NCBI GenBank assembly: GCA_947177925.1
Contig: CAMWWJ010000053.1
Location: 1-14,012 of the forward strand
Direction: 5' to 3'
DNA: 14,012 nt
Source of the DNA: an uncultured Lachnospiraceae bacterium
GTDB lineage: Bacteria; Bacillota; Clostridia; Lachnospirales; Lachnospiraceae
In this document: piece after piece, positions 8,286 through 14,012 of the stretch
How positions within the stretch are numbered: the first letter of the stretch is position 1
Layout: every line of letters starts with the position of its first letter
Translations under genes and position numbers: made by a program
Notes under the pieces: generated by a model
Seen by the model: the letters and a program-made list of their open reading frames with translations, nothing else
Database searches by the model: none
What the model was told of the DNA's origin: nothing

Positions 8286-8314
8286 ATTATAGCTAATGGA
8301 AGCAAAATCGTCAA
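8286..8314 (-). promoter_or_regulatory. Sigma-A promoter for the yicC-gmk-rpoZ operon
   Basis: On the minus strand: -35 TTGACG (8309-8314), a 17-base spacer, and -10 TATAAT (8286-8291). This is close to ideal. Transcription should start near 8279, giving a leader of about 73 bases before yicC. It is the strongest promoter-like match I found in the window and marks an operon start after rqcH. Confidence 0.88.
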
Positions 8315-8354
8315 GGTGTGACCGTTTCCCTCATCTAAAGGACGCTGCTGCTTT

Positions 8355-10133
8355 TTATTCTTTCACTTCCTTAATATCCGAAATATCCGAATCGATCATC
8401 AAAGAATAATTGGTATAATACACTACAAAGCCCGGTTTTCCTCCTGCCGGCTTTTTTACCTGCTTCTTTTCCACATAGTCGATTTCCACTTTATCCTGTC
8501 CCCTTGCTTTGGAAAAGTGGGCGGCCAGCCTTCCTGCTTCTTCAAAGGTGGAGTCCGCGATTTCCTTCCCTCCCGATTTTACGATTACATGGGAGCCGGG
8601 TATGCCTTTTGCATGGAACCACCAATCGTTGCCTTCTGCCAACTTAAAAGTCAGCTCCTCATTCTGATAATTATTTTTCCCTACATACATATGAAAGCCA
8701 TCCTTACTTATAAAATGATAGGGCCTGCTTGTGAGCTTTGTTTTTTTACCTCCGCCCTTCCTGCGGATATATCCACTTTCTATAAGCTCCTCTTTTATTT
8801 GCGCCAGATCCTCCTCTAAGACGGCAATATCCAATGCGGTCATGACGGTTTCCAAATGCTCTATTTCTTCTTTTGTCTCCTTCGTAAACTCCGTCAATGC
8901 CTCATAGGTTCTTTTCAGCTTATTATACTTTTGAAAGTACTTTTTTGCATTTTCCAAAGCTGTCAAATCCGGATCCAAAGGAATGTTGAGCATTTCTCCA
9001 GTATAGTAATTTTCCACCCTGACGGATTTTGCCATAGGCTCTGCCTGGTATCCGTAAGTATGCAGAAGCTCCCCATAAACCTTATAGGTCTCCCTTTTTT
9101 CCGTATCCTTCAACTGCCTGCATTGCAGGTCGTATTTTTTTATATTCCGCTCCAGCGCAGTCTGGACTACCTTTCGGATATCCACCGACTTCTGCCGGAT
9201 TCTGGTTACTGTGCTTTTGGCCGCATAGTAATGCTCCAACAGCTCTGAAAGGCTTTGAAATTCTTCCCTTTCCAAACTGTTATAAATAGTAAGGGGAAGC
9301 ACACTGTATTCCTTTGGTTCCTTTTTCTCATATACGATAAAAGGCTGGTAGGTTTTCTCTTTCACCTGTTTGATATAAGCAAAATAAGCCTCTGCTAATC
9401 TATCGGCCTCCTGCTGCCCCACAGCACCGGAAGGCTTATCCGAATCCACCTCTGCCAGATAACAGATTTCCTGGGCGGCAATGGGGGAAATTCCCGTAAA
9501 ATGACTATATATGCTTTTATACAGGGGCATGCTCTTTTCCTGAATCAGACTTAAGAAATGTTCTTTTGACAAATCTTCCCTTAACGGATCTTCCTTTTTT
9601 TCTGTCTGGGGAACAAAATACTCCCTGCCCGGAAGCACCTCTCTGACACTGCTGACCATTCCCGATATGTGCTTGATGCTGTCCATGATCATGCCTTCTT
9701 CATTGCAGAAGATAATATTGCTGTGCTTTCCCATCAGCTCTACAATCAACTGTTTTCTGCATAAATCGCCCAGCTCATTTAAATGTTCGATTTCTATGTT
9801 GATGATCCGCTCCAAGCCCGGCTGGGTAATCGACACGATTCTGCCGTTTTGAATATGCTTTCTTAAAAGCATGCAGAAATTCGGGGCAGTCATGGGGCTT
9901 TTCTTATTGTCCTTTGTAAAATAAGCAAGGGGCAGGGAGGGGTCTGCGCTAAGAAGGAGCCGATGTTGTAATGCTTCCCGTTCCCCTCCTGCTTCCTCTC
10001 TTGATTTTTTGCACTTTATGGTAAGAAGCAACTCATCCTTTTCCGGCTGGGCAATCTTGTAAATCCTGCCGTTTAATATTTTTTCTTTCATTTCCTCCAC
10101 CAGACAGGAAATCGTAATTCCATCAAAAGCCAT
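8355..10133 (-). CDS. rqcH: RqcH/NFACT family ribosome quality control protein (Rqc2 homologue)
   Basis: 592 residues from ATG at 10133. An ATG 9 codons upstream is rejected because MAFDGI is the family start and AAAGAGG sits before it. The NFACT-N/FbpA domain begins with FDGITISCLVEEM and has LLRKHIQNGRI (89-99) and LIVELMGKHSNIIFC. A helix-hairpin-helix-like region follows, then long coiled coils (about 300-440). The NFACT-R domain near the end has DWWFHAKGIPGSH at 503-515. RqcH binds obstructed 50S subunits carrying peptidyl-tRNA and directs C-terminal alanine tailing, marking the stalled chain for degradation. Older names are fibronectin-binding protein FbpA and YloA. An odd point: the conserved Asp of the Asp-Arg motif (D97-R98 in Bacillus) is Glu108 here (PGLERI), with Arg109 kept. 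No clear promoter is seen in front; the large palindromic element ends 37 bases upstream of the ATG. Confidence 0.95.
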   Translation of the reverse strand: MAFDGITISCLVEEMKEKILNGRIYKIAQPEKDELLLTIKCKKSREEAGGEREALQHRLLLSADPSLPLAYFTKDNKKSPMTAPNFCMLLRKHIQNGRIVSITQPGLERIINIEIEHLNELGDLCRKQLIVELMGKHSNIIFCNEEGMIMDSIKHISGMVSSVREVLPGREYFVPQTEKKEDPLREDLSKEHFLSLIQEKSMPLYKSIYSHFTGISPIAAQEICYLAEVDSDKPSGAVGQQEADRLAEAYFAYIKQVKEKTYQPFIVYEKKEPKEYSVLPLTIYNSLEREEFQSLSELLEHYYAAKSTVTRIRQKSVDIRKVVQTALERNIKKYDLQCRQLKDTEKRETYKVYGELLHTYGYQAEPMAKSVRVENYYTGEMLNIPLDPDLTALENAKKYFQKYNKLKRTYEALTEFTKETKEEIEHLETVMTALDIAVLEEDLAQIKEELIESGYIRRKGGGKKTKLTSRPYHFISKDGFHMYVGKNNYQNEELTFKLAEGNDWWFHAKGIPGSHVIVKSGGKEIADSTFEEAGRLAAHFSKARGQDKVEIDYVEKKQVKKPAGGKPGFVVYYTNYSLMIDSDISDIKEVKE

Positions 10134-10170
10134 AATAATCCTCTTTCTATTCTTTATCATAGTGATATAC

Positions 10171-10388
10171 TCAGCCCGCCAGGGAAGGAGAGTGGATTTG
10201 GAAGACGTGAAGCCGGCAGCCCATATAGTAGTCTGACAGGCCTTGGCAAAGGCGCCGGTCCTTACGCACCGTACTTTGGTGCGTTAGTACCGCTGCGTCT
10301 TTGCAGAGCGAAAGCGTGCCCGACAGACTACTATATGGGCTGCCGGCTTCACGTCTTCCAAATCCACTCCCCTTCCCTGGCGGGCTGA
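10171..10388. repeat. 218-base element with 65-base near-perfect inverted arms, in the rqcH-glgA gap
   Basis: The left arm 10171-10235 and right arm 10324-10388 are reverse complements over 65 bases with one difference (A10189 against C10370). That difference is an A-C clash in a plus-strand RNA but a G-U pair in a minus-strand RNA, so the minus transcript could pair all 65 positions. The arms start TCAGCCCGCC and end GGCGGGCTGA. They are about 57% GC, richer than the AT-rich flanks. The 88-base centre holds further short stems. There is no open frame of note, no T-run after either arm, and only a 2-base AC at both edges as a possible target duplication. It could be a non-autonomous mobile element (MITE-like), a structured RNA, or a dispersed family-specific repeat. 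Which of these cannot be decided from one copy. The 324 bases between rqcH and glgA hold only this and the glgA hairpin. Confidence 0.93.
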
Positions 10389-10413
10389 ACTGTTATATTG
10401 TTATATATCATAA

Positions 10414-10444
10414 AGAAAGAAGCATAAACCTTATGCCTCTTTCT
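10414..10444 (-). terminator. Probable intrinsic terminator after glgA
   Basis: A 14-bp stem (10414-10427 with 10431-10444) closed by a 3-base loop, with one pair that is G-U on the minus transcript. On the minus strand the stem is followed by TTTATGATATATAA. It lies 13 bases after the glgA stop. The stem is AT-rich and the T-run is interrupted, so efficiency is uncertain. Confidence 0.6.
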
Positions 10445-10457
10445 GTTTCTTTTAAAA

Positions 10458-11903
10458 TTATCCAATTAACCAGTCATACATTTCCTGATACTTTCTGGCA
10501 GATACATGCCATGAGAAATCTGCTGCCATGCCTCTGTCCACCATTTTGTTCCATTCTCTTTTTCTTTGGTAAAATACATACTTGGCATAGCGGATGGTAG
10601 CCAGCATTTCATGCGCATTATAATTGCGGAAGCTAAAGCCCGTACCGGTACATTCATATTCATTGTAAGGCTCCACCGTATCCTTTAATCCACCTGTTTC
10701 CCTCACAATTGGAATCGTACCGTAACGCAGCGCCATTAACTGGCTCAGCCCACAGGGCTCAAACAGGGAAGGCATCAAAAACGCATCACAGGAAGCATAA
10801 ATCTTGTGGGATAATGCCTCTGAGTAATAAATGCTTGCGGATACTTTATTGCTGTATTTCCAGTCGAAATGGCGGAACATATTCTCATACCGCTCTTCTC
10901 CTGTTCCAAGCACCACAATCTGTACATCCTCCTGACAAAGTTCATCCATGATATAGGCAATCAGATCAAATCCCTTCTGGTCTGTGAGACGGGAAACGAT
11001 ACCTATCATGAACTTCTTGTCATCCTGCTCCAGGCCAAGCTCTTCCTGAAGGGCACGTTTATTTCGAATCTTTTCCTTCCGGAAGTTTACCTTGTTGTAT
11101 GGGAAGCTTATATATTTATCCGTTTCCGGATTGAACTCATCGTAATCAATTCCGTTTACAATTCCCCGAAGCGCATTGCTCCTTGCAGTCAGCAGACCGT
11201 TTAACCCTTCCCCGTAAAATGCGGTCTTAATCTCCTCCGCATACGTATCGGAAACGGTCGTAATGGCATCCGCATATACGATACCGCCCTTTAATAAATT
11301 GGCATCCTTATAGGCCTCCAACTTGTCCGGTGTAAAGAAATAATCCGGAAGCCCGGTAATCTCCTTTACGGTCTTCACATCCCATTTTCCCTGAAACTTC
11401 AGGTTATGTATGGTCATGACAGATTTAATCCCTCTGAAGAACTCGCCGCCGTGGAATCTTTCTTTTAAATAAACAGGAATCAGTCCGGTCTGCCAGTCAT
11501 GGCAATGAATCACATCCGGTCTGAAATCAATAAGAGGCAGAGTGGAAAGTACTGCCTTGCAGAAAAAGGAAAACTTTTCAATTTCCTCCAGTACATTATC
11601 GCTGTATATTTTGAAACCGCTGAATAATGACTCGTTATCGATAAAATAGTATTTGATACCATCTATATTCGCTTCCAGTACTCCCACATATTCCTGTCTC
11701 CAGTGAAAATCCAGATAATAATGAGTCCTGTATTTCATCAAGTCCTTCATTTCCTGACTGATACAAGTGTATTTGGGCAGGATTACCCTTACGTCAAAAT
11801 ACTTTCTATCAATACACTTTGGCAGAGAACCAACAACATCTGCCAGTCCTCCTGTTTTTATAAATGGAACACCTTCAGAAGCAACAAATAGTATTTTTTT
11901 CAT
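10458..11903 (-). CDS. glgA: Glycogen synthase (ADP-glucose type, GT5)
   Basis: 481 residues, the standard length for bacterial GlgA. The N-terminal GT5 domain has the ADP-glucose-binding KTGGLADVVG (16-25) and HCHDWQTG (133-140). The C-terminal domain has VNGIDYDEFNP (249-259), SRLTDQKG (304-311), FEPCGLSQL (381-389, with the catalytic-face Glu) and RETGGLKDTV (401-410). It transfers glucose from ADP-glucose to the non-reducing end of alpha-1,4-glucan chains in glycogen synthesis. GGAGG lies 8 bases before the ATG. It is alone here: glgC, glgD, glgB and glgP are not in the window. It sits 94 bases after spo0A. A possible promoter lies in that gap, so it may be separate from spo0A or read through from it. 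Confidence 0.97.
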   Translation of the reverse strand: MKKILFVASEGVPFIKTGGLADVVGSLPKCIDRKYFDVRVILPKYTCISQEMKDLMKYRTHYYLDFHWRQEYVGVLEANIDGIKYYFIDNESLFSGFKIYSDNVLEEIEKFSFFCKAVLSTLPLIDFRPDVIHCHDWQTGLIPVYLKERFHGGEFFRGIKSVMTIHNLKFQGKWDVKTVKEITGLPDYFFTPDKLEAYKDANLLKGGIVYADAITTVSDTYAEEIKTAFYGEGLNGLLTARSNALRGIVNGIDYDEFNPETDKYISFPYNKVNFRKEKIRNKRALQEELGLEQDDKKFMIGIVSRLTDQKGFDLIAYIMDELCQEDVQIVVLGTGEERYENMFRHFDWKYSNKVSASIYYSEALSHKIYASCDAFLMPSLFEPCGLSQLMALRYGTIPIVRETGGLKDTVEPYNEYECTGTGFSFRNYNAHEMLATIRYAKYVFYQRKREWNKMVDRGMAADFSWHVSARKYQEMYDWLIG

Positions 11904-11956
11904 TCCTTAATCCTCCAATTCGTATATAGTCCCTATTCCCCGATGTCTATGGAAAA

Positions 11957-11985
11957 ATTATACTACAATTCAATGGATTTTAAAA
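11957..11985 (-). promoter_or_regulatory. Possible sigma-A promoter for glgA
   Basis: On the minus strand, a perfect -10 TATAAT (11957-11962) is preceded at 17 bases by a poor -35 TTTTAA (11980-11985). It lies in the 94-base spo0A-glgA gap, about 50 bases before the glgA ATG. No terminator is visible after spo0A, so read-through is also possible. Confidence 0.45.
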
Positions 11986-11997
11986 GCACTATTTTTA

Positions 11998-12516
11998 CTA
12001 ATCACGGTATAGAAGGCGAATTTTATCCGCAATCAATGCAATAAATTCCGAATTGGTAGGCTTTCCTTTTCCGGTGTTGATCGTATATCCGAAAAGAGAC
12101 TCCAGCGTCTCCATTTTCCCCCTGCTCCATGCCACTTCAATTGCATGACGGATAGCCCGTTCCACCCGGCTTGGAGTAGTGGAAAAACGTTTTGCAATGG
12201 TAGGGTATAATATCTTTGTGATGGAATTGAGCATTTCAATATCCTCCACCGACATCATAATGGCTTCTCTCAAATACTGATAGCCTTTAATGTGGGCTGG
12301 CACGCCGATTTCATGTATCATGTCAGTCACATCCTTTTCTAAGTCCCTTTCCTTTTTCGGCTCTTTAGCTCCTTCGGAAACAAGGAGCTTTCCTTCCTTG
12401 GATGCGGACGGTACGGTAATCATAATCTGAAATTCTTTATCCTGATGCAGCAGGTCTGTAAGTATCTTAAACATTCTTTCATTGTCCTTAGTAGTCATAA
12501 CATTTAATTGTTCCAT
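11998..12516 (-). CDS. spo0A: Spo0A with a truncated receiver domain (effector domain intact)
   Basis: 172 residues from ATG at 12516; Spo0A is normally about 260-270. An ATG at 12531 overlaps the GGAGG site and is rejected; GGAGG lies 8 bases before the chosen ATG. The DNA-binding effector domain (about 60-172) is complete and highly conserved: HEIGVPAHIKGYQYLREAI, the recognition region SRVERAIRHAIEVAWSRG (116-133) and GKPTNSEFIALIADKIRL. Residues 1-45 (MEQLNVMTTKDNERMFKIL...) still align without gaps to the receiver start, but acidic Asp10 is Lys10. The segment carrying the phosphorylated Asp, the conserved Thr and Lys108 is absent. Compared with Bacillus Spo0A, about 94 residues are missing. 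No frameshift explains this, because there is no room for the lost part in another frame. It lies 64 bases after spoIVB, its usual partner, so this is the canonical locus rather than a stray paralogue. Activity without phosphorelay control is inference. Confidence 0.93.
   Translation of the reverse strand: MEQLNVMTTKDNERMFKILTDLLHQDKEFQIMITVPSASKEGKLLVSEGAKEPKKERDLEKDVTDMIHEIGVPAHIKGYQYLREAIMMSVEDIEMLNSITKILYPTIAKRFSTTPSRVERAIRHAIEVAWSRGKMETLESLFGYTINTGKGKPTNSEFIALIADKIRLLYRD
12367..12389. repeat. Perfect 8-bp inverted repeat inside spo0A at the edge of the lost receiver
   Basis: AGCTCCTT (12367-12374), a 7-base spacer, then AAGGAGCT (12382-12389). It codes for residues 43-50, just where similarity to the receiver ends. 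It could be the scar of an old deletion or chance. Confidence 0.7.
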
Positions 12517-12543
12517 TTTTTTCTCCTCCATTCTCTGTCATGG

Positions 12544-12573
12544 ATTATAACAAAATGGCGATTTTTAATTCAA
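12544..12573 (-). promoter_or_regulatory. Sigma-A promoter for spo0A
   Basis: On the minus strand: -35 TTGAAT (12568-12573), an 18-base spacer, and -10 TATAAT (12544-12549). Transcription should start near 12537, leaving a leader of about 20 bases. It lies between the spoIVB stop and the spo0A ribosome site. I see no sigma-H-type promoter and no TGTCGAA-type 0A box in this short gap. Confidence 0.7.
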
Positions 12574-12580
12574 GTGCTAA

Positions 12581-13846
12581 TTATCGCACCAAAACCATAT
12601 TTTCGATAAACACCCCATATCCCTTTTTGGCATCTCTCACAAACACATGGGTCACTGCACCAATCAGCTTACCGTCTTGAATTATGGGGGCTCCGCTCAT
12701 GCCCTGAACAATTCCCCCTGTTAAATTTATCAGATTTTCGTCCGTAATTTTTAGAACAATTCCCCGATTATTGTTGTCGTTATCGAAGTTAATTTCGGTT
12801 ATTTGCACATCATAAAGTTTACTTTCTCCGTCAATCTGACACAAAATGGAGGCGGCTCCTTTATGAATTTCCTGTTTCAGACCTATGGGAATTGGATTTT
12901 GCGACAGAAATTCCCTCTCTTTTTCCAACAAATTGCCGTATATTCCCACATTTGTGTTCTTATAAATCTCTCCTAATTTATTTTCTTCCCCATAATCTAT
13001 GACACCGGTAAGCTCTCCCGGCTTCCCCTCTTCTCCTTTTTTTATGGATACGATATCCGCCAGATACACGCCGCCCTTTTCCATTTCCATCAGCTCATTT
13101 ACATCCACATCGTTGATTCCATGTCCCAATGCACCGAATCTTCCTTCCTCATCCACAAAGGTAAGGGTTCCGATTCCCTGGGCGCTGTCCCTGACCCAGA
13201 GACCGATTTTATATTCTCCGGTCTGGTCTAAAACGGGCTTTACTCTCACCTTAAGCTCTTCAGATTCCCTGCTCAACGTAATAATCAAATCTTCTCCGTC
13301 ACACTCTTTCACTTTTTTAATTAAATCTTTTTTCCCTTTGACCTTGCTATTTCCCACTGCCAGAATATAGTCCCCCTCCTTCAAAATATTTTTTGAAGGG
13401 GAATATACCGCACCATTCTGACTTTTCACATCACCTATGCCGATGACCAGCACCCCATGGGTCTTTACATAAATCCCTATGGGCTTCCCTACCGGATAAA
13501 CCTCCATGTCATTCACAACCTGCAGATCGATTGTCTTAAGAGGTATGGTTCCAAAAAGCTTCAAATTTACCTGATAGGATTCCATTTTGTCCGCCTTTAG
13601 TATAATCTGGTCGGAAGGTGCAGTCTTTATTACATTTCCGGTTCCCATTACTTCTACGGAATCCTTATATACCTCCGCCGACACAGGCAGGGAAAAATGC
13701 AGTGTTTCTTCCTTGCTTACCGGAAGCTTATAGGTATTTGGTATGTTTTTATAAAAATAAAAGTAAAAAGCACAAAAAAAGCTGCTCACGGAAAGCAGTA
13801 GAAATGTCCATAAAAAAATAATATATCCCTTTTCTCTCTTGCTCAT
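12581..13846 (-). CDS. spoIVB: SpoIVB serine peptidase (S55), sigma-K checkpoint protease
   Basis: 421 residues from ATG at 13846. A GTG three codons earlier overlaps the GGAG site, which is placed 8 bases before the ATG. One N-terminal membrane helix (about 6-32) anchors the protein. The PDZ domain covers about 115-205 (YSPSKNILKEGDYILAVG). The S55 peptidase domain follows. Its triad is complete: His242 (GALGHGIND), Asp369 (KITDENL) and Ser384 (GGIVQGMSGAP), with the same 15-residue Asp-to-Ser distance as in Bacillus. SpoIVB is secreted from the forespore into the space between membranes and cleaves SpoIVFA, which triggers pro-sigma-K processing in the mother cell. It sits directly upstream of spo0A, the order usual in sporulating Firmicutes. 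No convincing sigma-F or sigma-G promoter can be read, partly because the sequence upstream becomes adapter. Confidence 0.96.
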   Translation of the reverse strand: MSKREKGYIIFLWTFLLLSVSSFFCAFYFYFYKNIPNTYKLPVSKEETLHFSLPVSAEVYKDSVEVMGTGNVIKTAPSDQIILKADKMESYQVNLKLFGTIPLKTIDLQVVNDMEVYPVGKPIGIYVKTHGVLVIGIGDVKSQNGAVYSPSKNILKEGDYILAVGNSKVKGKKDLIKKVKECDGEDLIITLSRESEELKVRVKPVLDQTGEYKIGLWVRDSAQGIGTLTFVDEEGRFGALGHGINDVDVNELMEMEKGGVYLADIVSIKKGEEGKPGELTGVIDYGEENKLGEIYKNTNVGIYGNLLEKEREFLSQNPIPIGLKQEIHKGAASILCQIDGESKLYDVQITEINFDNDNNNRGIVLKITDENLINLTGGIVQGMSGAPIIQDGKLIGAVTHVFVRDAKKGYGVFIENMVLVR

Positions 13847-13874
13847 TAAAATCACTCCGCTTTTCTCATTAAAA

Positions 13875-13905
13875 ACTTCTCATTCACAAACATACTTCTG
13901 AATGA
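13875..13905. repeat. Short inverted and direct repeats in the spoIVB leader
   Basis: TCATTCA (13880-13886) and TGAATGA (13899-13905) form a 7-bp inverted repeat with a 12-base spacer. ACTTCT occurs at 13875-13880 and again at 13894-13899. They lie between the upstream terminator and spoIVB. This could be an operator or chance in AT-rich sequence. Confidence 0.4.
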
Positions 13906-13923
13906 ACATCCAAATAAACACAA

Positions 13924-13954
13924 ATAAGTGCCGTAAATCCTTTACGGCACTTAT
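13924..13954 (-). terminator. Strong intrinsic terminator of an unseen upstream gene
   Basis: A perfect 14-bp stem (13924-13937 with 13941-13954) with a GC-rich centre (GTGCC/GGCAC) and a 3-base loop. On the minus strand it is followed by TTTGTGTTTATTT. It ends a minus-strand gene that lies beyond the contig end and separates it from spoIVB. There is no T-run on the plus-strand side. Confidence 0.88.
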
Positions 13955-13964
13955 AGTATGTGTG

Positions 13965-14012
13965 CTGTCTCGTATCCACATCTCCGCGCCCACGAGACTA
14001 AGGCGAATCTCG
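13965..14012. other. Illumina Nextera adapter contamination with i7 index (not genomic)
   Basis: Read on the plus strand, 13965-13998 matches the 34-base Nextera transposase adapter (mosaic end CTGTCTCTTATACACATCT plus CCGAGCCCACGAGAC) with three differences, all to G or C. Bases 13999-14006 are TAAGGCGA, the N701 index. Bases 14007-14012 (ATCTCG) are the start of the P7 sequence. The lengths add up exactly (34+8+6). The true genomic sequence ends at 13964. Confidence 0.97.

Noticed and set aside
10134..10184. TATGAT (10156-10161) as the -10 of an rqcH promoter
   Set aside because: The place for the -35 falls in the element arm and reads CCCTGG, not close to TTGACA.
10171..10388. The palindromic element read as a plain terminator, a retron RNA or an integron attC site
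   Set aside because: It has no T-run at either edge, no reverse transcriptase nearby and no integrase or cassette array. Its arms are far longer than a terminator needs.
11998..12531. A frameshift or sequencing error as the cause of the short Spo0A
   Set aside because: The whole 172-codon frame is open, and its first 45 residues and last 113 residues both align. There are not enough bases in any frame to hold the missing 94 residues.
13950..13960. CATACTA on the minus strand as a sigma-G -10 element for spoIVB
   Set aside because: It lies upstream of and partly inside the terminator stem, and its -35 would fall in adapter sequence.
1..14012. tRNA, rRNA, CRISPR array, transposase or phage genes
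   Set aside because: I saw no regularly spaced repeats, no cloverleaf or rRNA-like sequence and no transposase or phage-like protein on either strand.

Overview
The window looks like a Gram-positive, low-to-moderate GC Clostridia chromosome segment, most likely Lachnospiraceae. The evidence is the sporulation pair spoIVB-spo0A, strong AGGAGG-type ribosome binding sites, a yicC-gmk-rpoZ cluster, an RqcH/NFACT gene and a large secreted papain-type protease. Every gene is on the minus strand, so transcription runs from high to low coordinates. The last 48 bases (13965-14012) are not biological: they match an Illumina Nextera adapter with an i7 index, so the right edge is an untrimmed contig end.

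Layout in the direction of transcription: (1) A strong intrinsic terminator (13924-13954) of an unseen upstream gene. (2) spoIVB, an intact S55 serine protease of the sigma-K checkpoint. (3) spo0A, with its own sigma-A promoter, but with most of the receiver domain missing: the effector domain is intact and the phosphoacceptor region is gone. (4) glgA, glycogen synthase, followed by a terminator-like hairpin. (5) A 324-base gap holding a striking 218-base element with 65-base, almost perfect inverted arms. (6) The RqcH/NFACT ribosome quality control gene. (7) A consensus sigma-A promoter (8286-8314) that starts yicC-gmk-rpoZ. A hairpin with a T-rich tail follows rpoZ. The same strand continues with rimO-pgsA-cinA, a zinc-ribbon membrane protein and a secreted C1A cysteine protease cut off by the left edge.

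How the genes relate: the left two thirds is mostly housekeeping (RNA decay, GMP kinase, RNA polymerase omega, ribosomal S12 methylthiolation, phospholipid headgroup synthesis, NMN salvage) in a tightly packed run with overlapping or nearly touching genes. It ends in two envelope or secreted proteins. The right third joins the sporulation master regulator and the SpoIVB protease to glycogen synthesis.

The most notable points are the receiver-less Spo0A in the canonical spoIVB-spo0A locus, the 218-base palindromic element, a Glu in place of the Asp of the RqcH DR motif, and the adapter at the contig end.
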